DNA of 5,708 bases, taken from Synechococcaceae cyanobacterium RL_1_2 (GTDB lineage Bacteria; Cyanobacteriota; Cyanobacteriia; Cyanobacteriales; JAAUPO01). Below are positions 1-5,708 of this stretch, piece by piece. The notes under the pieces were generated by a model that saw only the letters and a list, made by a program, of their open reading frames with translations, ran no database searches and was not told the origin of the DNA. The stretch is from NCBI GenBank assembly GCA_012033095.1, contig JAAUPO010000188.1:1-5708 (forward strand). Direction: 5' to 3'. Position numbers and translations under genes: made by a program. The number at the start of each line of letters is the position of its first letter. Position 1 is the stretch's first letter.

Positions 1-4
1 CAAG

Positions 5-64
5 TAAGGATCAGGAAGATTAAACCCCTTGATAATCAATTATCCTGGGGTCTAAATATCCTTA
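5..64. other. Nested inverted-repeat structure in the left intergenic region
   Basis: An inner hairpin pairs ACCCC (24-28) with GGGGT (47-51) and GATAAT (31-36) with ATTATC (39-44), with a 2x2 mismatch between the two helices. Outer arms TAAGGAT (5-11) and ATCCTTA (58-64) are also perfect reverse complements, although offset by a few bases from the inner axis. Read on the minus strand, the inner stem is followed by TTTAATCTT, a poor U-tract. It could therefore be a weak terminator for the ald-ferredoxin unit, the end of a gene to the left, or a small structured RNA. The arms are seen directly; the function is not established. Confidence 0.4.
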
Positions 65-162
65 CAGCTTTAGCACTACCTTCTAAGGAATAAGAAATTA
101 ATAACATCTAAAACTTAAATCCCCATTAGGTTACCTTCACTCGCAGGAGACCCCACAAATTG

Positions 163-201
163 CTAAGTTATTTAATTCATGATCCTAAGTTATTTAATTC
201 A
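163..201. repeat. Tandem 17-bp direct repeat
   Basis: CTAAGTTATTTAATTCA occurs at 163-179 and again, base for base, at 185-201. The period is 22 bp, with a 5-bp spacer (TGATC). The unit is AT-rich and lies between the end of the ferredoxin gene and the hairpin at 5-64. A 22-bp period is about two helical turns, so paired protein-binding sites are possible. A simple local duplication is equally possible. Confidence 0.7.
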
Positions 202-208
202 CAATACA

Positions 209-228
209 TTTTTGAAACTCTTCAAAAA
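209..228 (-). terminator. Weak AT-rich hairpin just after the ferredoxin stop
   Basis: Perfect 8-bp arms TTTTTGAA (209-216) and TTCAAAAA (221-228) enclose a 4-base loop. On the minus strand the hairpin starts one base after the TGA stop of the ferredoxin gene. It has only two G-C pairs and no T-tract follows it on the minus strand, so it is a poor intrinsic terminator. It may instead mark or protect the 3' end of the message. Confidence 0.3.
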
Positions 229-229
229 A

Positions 230-631
230 TCAAAGATTGGTACTAATGGCCTGCAACGGACAGGTGGGAATACATTGCTCACAGACAATACAAAGATTGG
301 AGCGAAACTTTAAACTAAAATCCCGATCTAAGCTTAAAGCCGTGGTGGGACAAACCCCCGTACATAGACCGCAGTCCACGCAACTGTCCCAATCCACCTG
401 AATTTCTGTATTTATTAAAGACACATGGATATTTTCCGATCGCATCCATTCGATCGCCGCTTCGATCGCATCAATATCCCCTAATAGTTCCAATACAAGG
501 GTTCCCATTTGATTGGGAGCAACTTGGGCCCGAATGATACTAGAAGCAATATTGTAATCCTTAACCAATTGATAGGTAACCGGACGGTGAACAGAGGACT
601 GGGGAAAAGTAAGGGTAACACGCTTTTTCAT
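230..631 (-). CDS. NIL domain-containing 2[4Fe-4S] ferredoxin
   Basis: This is an intact 133-residue protein, the only unbroken gene in the window. Residues about 5-76 look like an NIL domain, the small fold also found at the C-terminus of MetN-type methionine importer ATPases. Residues 84-124 form a bacterial 2[4Fe-4S] ferredoxin module: C84-x2-C87-x2-C90-x3-C94-P and C114-x2-C117-x2-C120-x3-C124-P. In this family the fourth cysteine of each motif normally ligates the opposite cluster. No signal peptide or membrane segment is seen, so it should be a soluble cytoplasmic electron carrier. Its redox partner is unknown; NIL-ferredoxins of this size are common in cyanobacteria and have been linked only loosely to sulfur or methionine metabolism. 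It starts 23 bp after the ald stop on the same strand, which suggests co-transcription. No clear Shine-Dalgarno sequence precedes the ATG. Confidence 0.9.
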   Translation of the reverse strand: MKKRVTLTFPQSSVHRPVTYQLVKDYNIASSIIRAQVAPNQMGTLVLELLGDIDAIEAAIEWMRSENIHVSLINTEIQVDWDSCVDCGLCTGVCPTTALSLDRDFSLKFRSNLCIVCEQCIPTCPLQAISTNL

Positions 632-654
632 GGATTTAAACTTTAAAGTGCAAT

Positions 655-1740
655 CTAAGCAGCTAGATCAGGAAATACGGATTGAACAGCGGGATGGATT
701 ATTTTTCCTGCCTGGACATTAAGACCCTTAGCTAGGGGGAAATTTTTTGATAACGCATCCAAACCATAATCCGCCAGATCTAAAATGTAGGTTACCGTGC
801 TATTACCCAAGGCTTGGGTTGAGGTCTGGGGTACGGCCCCTGGTAGGTTGGGAATACCACAATGTACAATGCCAAACCGATGGTAAGTGGGATGACTGTA
901 GGAGGTAACTTCTAGGGTTTCGATGCATCCTCCTTGATCCACCGCCACATCCATGATCACCAACCCGCTTCCATGGTGCGAACTAAATCCTCAGGTACCA
1001 AATTCGGGGCTTTTTGCCCAGGAATCAATACCGCTCCCACTAAAAGATCCGCTTGGGGTACCCAGGTTTCAACGGTGCTGGGGTTACTATAAATTAATTC
1101 TGCCCTGGAGCCAAATAGGGTTTCTAGGTAGGCTAAACGATCAACATTGATATCCAAATGGCCACTTTTGCCCCTAAACCGATCGCGGTGCGGGCCGCCT
1201 CTGTGCCCACAATCCCACCCCCAAGGATAACGACTTGACCCGGGGCCACCCCTGGCATGGCCCCCAACAACAACCCTTTGCCCCCTTGTTGTTTTTCTAG
1301 GTATTTAGCCCCCATCTGCACCGATAAACGGCCGGCCACAATGCTCATCGGGGTTAATAGGGGTAATCGACCGTCCTCTAGTTGTACCGTTTCGTAGCGA
1401 TCGCGGTGGTTTTAGACTGGAGTAAGGCTTCGGTGAGGGAACGATCCGCCGCTAAATGAAGATAAGTAAAAAGAATTAAATCAGACCTTAAAAATTGGTA
1501 TTCCTGGGGTAAGGGTTCTTTCACTTTGATCACTAACTCCTGGGCCCAAGCTTCTGCGCCCGTCCCGACAATGGTGGCCCCCACTGCTTCATAATCGCGA
1601 TCGCTAAAACCAGCCCCAAGACCAGCGGCAGTTTCGACTACCACCTGATGGCCTCGATGCACTAGGATCTTAGCCACACTAGGCATGAGGGCAACTCGCC
1701 ATTCTTGATCTTTAATTTCTTTCGGAATACCAATACCCAT
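655..1740 (-). CDS. ald: Alanine dehydrogenase, broken by three 1-base deletions
   Basis: The product catalyses NAD-dependent interconversion of L-alanine with pyruvate and ammonium in the cytoplasm. The reading frame breaks three times, each time for lack of one base: after residue 115 (between 1396 and 1397, beside a HIP1 site), before residue 197 (the CC at 1154-1155, probably CCC), and at residue 261 (about 961-964). Restored, it gives 362 residues, the usual length. Known active-site positions are all present: R15, K74, H95 and D269 (in AVDQGGC). The Rossmann loop GGGIVG lies at 174-179, and D197, expected to bind the NAD ribose, follows directly after the second break. The start at 1740 fits the family opening (MGIGIPKE) and has a strong Shine-Dalgarno; an ATG at 1779 would add 13 atypical residues. 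It is separated from L25 upstream by a terminator and is probably co-transcribed with the ferredoxin gene downstream. Confidence 0.93.
1397..1404. repeat. HIP1 octamer GCGATCGC, copy 1
   Basis: Palindromic cyanobacterial HIP1 site inside ald. The first ald frameshift falls immediately at its left edge, where one base is missing between 1396 and 1397. Confidence 0.9.
1597..1604. repeat. HIP1 octamer GCGATCGC, copy 2
   Basis: Second HIP1 copy inside ald, in the part encoding residues 46-48 (SDRD region), 200 bp from the first copy. Confidence 0.9.
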
Positions 1741-1748
1741 AAATGCAT

Positions 1749-1756
1749 CCCTCCCC
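1749..1756 (-). promoter_or_regulatory. Ribosome binding site of ald
   Basis: The minus strand reads GGGGAGGG, containing the core GGAGG, with about 9 bases between that core and the ATG at 1740. It lies downstream of the alternative ATG at 1779 and so favours 1740 as the start. Confidence 0.75.
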
Positions 1757-1795
1757 AAAGACGGATTGACTCTATCCATGCTACCAAGAACAGAT

Positions 1796-1825
1796 AAAAA
1801 AAACCGTACCAGTTAGGACGGTAAA
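1796..1825 (-). terminator. Rho-independent terminator after L25
   Basis: On the minus strand, arms ACCGT (1822-1818) and ACGGT (1807-1803) pair. The stem extends with two more G-C pairs (1817-1816 with 1810-1809) around one bulged base, leaving a 5-base loop. Eight T residues follow directly (1803-1796, the first shared with the stem base). It lies 45 bases past the restored L25 stop and 56 bases before the ald start, so it separates the purA-L25 unit from the ald unit. Confidence 0.8.
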
Positions 1826-1869
1826 TAGACTCCTATGAAATAAGAACAAGAAGTCTTTAGGCTCTCATT

Positions 1870-2423
1870 TTAGCTAGGGGCAACGATGGTAAATAGGGTT
1901 TTAGCTGGATCATCTAACACGGAAACCCCTTCTTCTAAGGTAGATCACTGATACGGTAGTTTTGACCAATATTAACGTTAGTAATGTCAATATCGATAAA
2001 TTCAGGAATCCCATCGGGGGGGCAGAGCACTTTCACTTCGTTCGTAAATTGCTCCATTAAGCCACCTCTTTTGATCCCGATCGCTGTGCCATGAAATCTA
2101 ATGGGAACGATAACTTCTAAGGTTTTTTGGTTTTCTACACAGAAAAAACTAATGTGGTAAAGGTTCCGTTTCCAGGGGTGGGATTGCACTTCACGGATTA
2201 AAGCCTTGCCATTCCAATTCTGATCCGCAACGTTTACGTCCACTAGAGTGTTATTGATCGAAGCACTTTTGAGTAAGTTGAGGGCTTCTTTATGATCCAA
2301 GGTTAAAGCCATGGATTCAGCATCTTTGTGGCCGTAAAGATTGGCGGGAATTAAACCTTCACGACGTAGGGCTTTGGGCTTGGAGCCTTCGGGTCTAGTT
2401 TTACATTCAATAGCAACTTGCAT
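1870..2423 (-). CDS. rplY: 50S ribosomal protein L25 (CTC-type), one frameshift
   Basis: This ribosomal protein binds 5S rRNA in the large subunit. The visible frame gives 161 residues ending YRISDLP followed by TAG. One base is missing around 1938-1940. Restoring it continues the protein as LEEGVSVLDDPAKTLF and on to VAPS, with a TAA at 1870, for 184 residues. That is the length of the two-domain CTC/TL5 form: an N-terminal 5S-binding domain at about 1-95 (KTRPEGSKPKALRREGLIPANLYG-like start) and a C-terminal beta domain. The E. coli form has only the first domain, about 94 residues. The ATG at 2423 follows an AGGAG (2437-2441) at a rather long 13-base spacing. It starts 76 bp after the purA stop with no terminator between them, so the two genes are probably one transcript, ended by the hairpin at 1796-1825. 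Confidence 0.93.
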
Positions 2424-2499
2424 GGATTTTATTAATCTCCTGGAATAACAATAGGATTTTTTTATATGGGTAAATTATTGGCTACGATCGAGGTGGATA

Positions 2500-3843
<1,344 letters not shown>

Positions 3844-3878
3844 GGGTTTTATTCAAATGAAAGTTTACACAAACTACC

Positions 3879-3907
3879 ATTATCTTAATAAACATTGGTT
3901 TTGTCAA
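3879..3907 (-). promoter_or_regulatory. Sigma-70-type promoter of purA
   Basis: Reading the minus strand, a perfect -35 TTGACA (3907-3902) is separated by exactly 17 bases from a -10 GATAAT (3884-3879), which matches the consensus at five of six positions. The predicted transcription start near 3872 leaves a leader of about 30 bases before the TTG at 3843. A short inverted repeat, AGTTT (3862-3866) and AAACT (3871-3875), overlaps the predicted start point and could be an operator, though five-base arms are weak evidence. Confidence 0.8.
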
Positions 3908-3960
3908 AATTCTTAATTATTTTTTTCTTTCATCCTAAGTATCAAGGATTCCCAAGGGTT

Positions 3961-3969
3961 TGCTACAAT
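3961..3969 (+). promoter_or_regulatory. Extended -10 promoter element, probably for ndhH
   Basis: TGCTACAAT is an extended -10 (TGn followed by TACAAT, five of six matches). The stretch about 17 bases upstream (3941-3946, ATCAAG) is not a recognisable -35, so the TG extension would have to compensate. Transcription would start near 3976, leaving a leader of about 50 bases before the ATG at 4027. It lies back to back with the purA promoter in a 183-bp divergent spacer. Confidence 0.5.
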
Positions 3970-4026
3970 TAACGGTGCTATTTTCAGAGCTCGTAACCCT
4001 TACTCAAAAACTCTAGCGCATTACCC

Positions 4027-5211
4027 ATGGCTAAAATCGAAACTAGAACTGAACCCATGGTCATTAACATGGGCCCCCATCACCCCTTCTATGCACGGTG
4101 TACTGAGGTTATTAGTGACCTTAGATGGGGAAGATGTCATTGATTGTGAGCCAGTGATTGGCTATCTCCACCGGGGTATGGAAAAATAGCCGAAAATCGT
4201 ACTAATGTTATGTATGTGCCCTATGTTAGCCGCTGGGATTATGCAGCGGGCATGTTTAACGAAGCGATCACGGTTAATGCCCCCGAAAAATTAGCGGACA
4301 TTACAGTACCTAAGCGGGCCCAATATATTCGGGTCATCATGCTGGAGTTAAATCGCATTGCCAATCATTTACTATGGCTTGGCCCGTTCCTCGCTGACGT
4401 TGGTGCCCAAACCCCCTTTTTCTATATTTTCAGGGAAAGGGAAATGATTTATGACCTGTGGGAAGCGGCATCGGGCATGAGACTGATTAATAATAATTAT
4501 TTTCGAGTCGGTGGTGTGGCCGTTGATTTGCCTTATGGTTGGGTTGATAAGTGCGAAGATTTTTGTGATTACTTCCTACCCAAGGTCGATGAATATGAAA
4601 AGTTAATTACTAACAACCCTATTTTCCGTCGCCGGGTGGAAGGGATTGGTACGATTACCAGGGAAGAAGCCATTAATTGGGGTCTATCGGGGCCAATGTT
4701 ACGGGGCTCTGGGGTGAAATGGGATTTACGCAAAGTCGATCATTATGAATGTTACGACGAGCTAGATTGGGACATTCAGTATGAAACCGGTGGGGATTGT
4801 TTTGCTCGTTACCTCGTGCGAATCCGGGAAATGAGGGAATCGATCAAAATTATTAAGCAAGCGATGAAGGCTATGCCTGGAGGCCCCTACGAGAACCTTG
4901 AAGCTAAACGGATGGCTGAGGGGAAAAAGTCAGAGTATAACGGCTTTGATTACCAGTACATTGCGAAAAAAGTTGCTCCTACCTTCAAAATTCCTGAGGG
5001 AGAACATTACGTTCGCTTAGAAAGTGGCAAAGGGGAACTAGGTATCTTTATCATGGGTGATAATAATGTGTTCCCCTGGCGTTGGAAAATTAGAGCCCCG
5101 GATTTTAATAATCTGCAAGTTTTACCGGAATTACTTAAAGGGGTTAAGGTGGCCGATATTATGGCTATTCTTGGTAGTATCGATGTGATTATGGGTTCGG
5201 TCGATCGCTAA
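4027..5211 (+). CDS. ndhH: NDH-1 subunit H (49 kDa), +1/-1 frameshift pair near the N-terminus
   Basis: NdhH is a peripheral-arm subunit of the thylakoid NDH-1 complex, which passes electrons from ferredoxin to plastoquinone in respiration, cyclic flow and CO2 uptake. It helps form the quinone pocket. Starting at ATG 4027 ([20 protein letters not shown]), there is one extra T at 4087-4088 and one missing A in the run 4182-4186. The two cancel, so residues 62-394 are again in frame. Corrected, the protein has 394 residues, the standard cyanobacterial length. H23 (in HHPSMHGV) and Y72 (in SRWDYAAG) match the quinone-contacting His and Tyr of complex I 49 kDa subunits. H23 lies inside the 28-codon stretch that is out of frame. 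Without correction, translation from 4027 would stop early. No Shine-Dalgarno is visible. Likely monocistronic, since a terminator-like hairpin follows at 5353-5391. Confidence 0.97.
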
Positions 5212-5225
5212 AACCATAATTTTGA

Positions 5226-5251
5226 TAAGTACTTAAATTTGTATGTACTTA
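5226..5251. other. Small inverted repeat after ndhH
   Basis: Perfect 7-bp arms TAAGTAC (5226-5232) and GTACTTA (5245-5251) surround a 12-base AT-rich loop, 15 bases past the ndhH stop. No T-tract follows, so it is not a standard terminator. It could be a 3'-end stem or chance in AT-rich sequence. Confidence 0.3.
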
Positions 5252-5352
5252 CTAAAGAAAAATTTTAAAGCCTTGCTTGGGTAATCCCGGTGATCTTGGT
5301 AATTCAGGTCTAATCGTAATCAAAAACTTTTTTGAGGTTCCATACCTTATCT

Positions 5353-5391
5353 GTAACCTCCTTGCCCTAGGGTGAGGGGGTTATACTTTTT
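5353..5391 (+). terminator. Long hairpin with T-tract between ndhH and the kinase gene
   Basis: The left arm 5354-5366 (TAACCTCCTTGCC) pairs with the right arm 5371-5383 (GGTGAGGGGGTTA) through 13 pairs including three G-T wobbles, closing a 4-base loop CTAG. A run of five T follows at 5387-5391 after a 3-base gap. This is a good intrinsic terminator for ndhH on the plus strand, about 140 bases beyond its stop. It ends only 43 bases before the next start codon, and TATACT (5382-5387) in its tail could double as a -10 for the kinase gene, without a convincing -35. Confidence 0.65.
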
Positions 5392-5423
5392 GGGAAGGTC
5401 AAAACTTATCCAATCGAAATAAT

Positions 5424-5432
5424 GGAGGGGGG
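5424..5432 (+). promoter_or_regulatory. Ribosome binding site of the kinase gene
   Basis: GGAGGGGGG provides a perfect GGAGG core (5424-5428) six bases before ATG 5435. An earlier ATG at 5422 overlaps this site and hits TAA after seven codons, so 5435 is the better start. Confidence 0.75.
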
Positions 5433-5434
5433 TT

Positions 5435-5708
5435 ATGGGTTTTAATTTGTCTTCTAACCAGAATAGTTGGAATGCGATCGCTGGCGCCGTTACTAAAGCC
5501 ACCGGTCAGGCATTTGTAGTGGAAAATCAGGTTGCGATCAGCGGTGGTTCGATTAACCAAAGTTATCGTATAGAGGGGGGGGAATCGCTCCTATTTTGTG
5601 AAGCTCAATGCACCGAGTCAGAGCACCATGTTTACAGCGGAAGCCATGGGACTCAGGCCATGGCCGCCACCAATACCATTAAAAATTCCCCAGGTAATTG
5701 GCTCCGGA
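5435..5708 (+). CDS. Fructosamine/ketosamine-3-kinase family protein, 5' part, three frameshifts
   Basis: Members phosphorylate the C3 hydroxyl of sugars attached to amines on glycated proteins or metabolites, making the adduct unstable and so repairing glycation. Only about the first 91 codons of a family usually near 290 residues are in the window. The start gives MGFNLSSNQNSWNAIAGAVT. GGSINQSYRI (about 37-46) is the glycine-rich ATP loop region. Frame corrections then recover the family pattern: a run of eight G at 5575-5582 read as seven gives EGGNRSYFVKLN, with the ATP-binding lysine; one C missing at 5654/5655 gives MGLQAMAATNTI; and one A too many in 5681-5685 gives KIPQVIGSG up to the window edge. 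Uncorrected, the frame reads through without a stop but loses the motif. The protein family is clear; the exact substrate is not. Confidence 0.85.
   Translation, partial: MGFNLSSNQNSWNAIAGAVTKATGQAFVVENQVAISGGSINQSYRIEGGESLLFCEAQCTESEHHVYSGSHGTQAMAATNTIKNSPGNWLR
5474..5481. repeat. HIP1 octamer GCGATCGC, copy 4
   Basis: HIP1 site near the start of the kinase gene, encoding the AIA of WNAIAGAV. Confidence 0.9.

Noticed and set aside
231..300. CAAAGATTGG present at 231-240 and 291-300
   Set aside because: Both copies are inside the ferredoxin gene and encode the residue pair NL; a 10-mer repeated twice in 5.7 kb is expected by chance.
953..1150. Plus-strand open frame of 65 codons opposite ald
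   Set aside because: It lies wholly antisense to a recognisable Ald coding region and its translation resembles no protein family I know; it is a shadow.
1741..1779. Longer Ald start at ATG 1779 (13 extra residues)
   Set aside because: The extra residues do not match the family opening, and the strong Shine-Dalgarno at 1749-1756 serves the ATG at 1740.

Overview
The window is chromosomal DNA from a cyanobacterium. This rests on ndhH (the cyanobacterial/chloroplast-type 49 kDa NDH-1 subunit), a long CTC-type ribosomal protein L25, a purA with the cyanobacterial [18 protein letters not shown] start, an NIL-domain ferredoxin, and four HIP1 octamers (GCGATCGC) in 5.7 kb. The protein style and moderate GC suggest a unicellular or filamentous lineage related to Synechocystis/Cyanothece/Crocosphaera, but the genus cannot be fixed from this sequence.

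Layout: positions 1-229 hold no gene, only an inverted-repeat structure (5-64), a tandem 17-bp repeat (163-201) and a small AT-rich hairpin just after a stop codon. Four genes then lie on the minus strand. In transcription order (right to left) they are purA (3843-2500), L25 (2423-1870), a rho-independent terminator (1825-1796), ald for alanine dehydrogenase (1740-655) and an NIL/2[4Fe-4S] ferredoxin (631-230), which starts 23 bp after ald ends. A divergent intergenic region (3844-4026) carries a near-consensus promoter for purA and a probable extended -10 promoter for ndhH. On the plus strand, ndhH (4027-5211) is followed by a 223-bp spacer with a strong hairpin plus T-tract. The 5' part of a fructosamine/ketosamine-3-kinase-family gene then runs off the right edge.

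The most striking property is that five of the six genes are broken by single-base indels. I count 12: nine missing bases and three extra bases, mostly in or beside homopolymers. Restoring each one rebuilds a full-length, family-typical protein with its catalytic residues intact: Ald 362 aa, L25 184 aa, PurA 448 aa, NdhH 394 aa. I saw no in-frame nonsense mutation. Sequencing or assembly error in uncorrected reads is the most likely explanation. Genuine gene decay is the alternative, but it fits poorly with intact active sites in essential or housekeeping genes. Each broken gene is therefore annotated below as one CDS spanning its frameshifts.

Functionally these are housekeeping genes: AMP synthesis (purA), translation (L25), alanine/pyruvate interconversion (ald), an iron-sulfur electron carrier of unknown partner, the thylakoid NDH-1 complex (ndhH), and repair of glycated protein amines (kinase). 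I found no CRISPR array, insertion sequence, tRNA, rRNA or novel multi-gene system.
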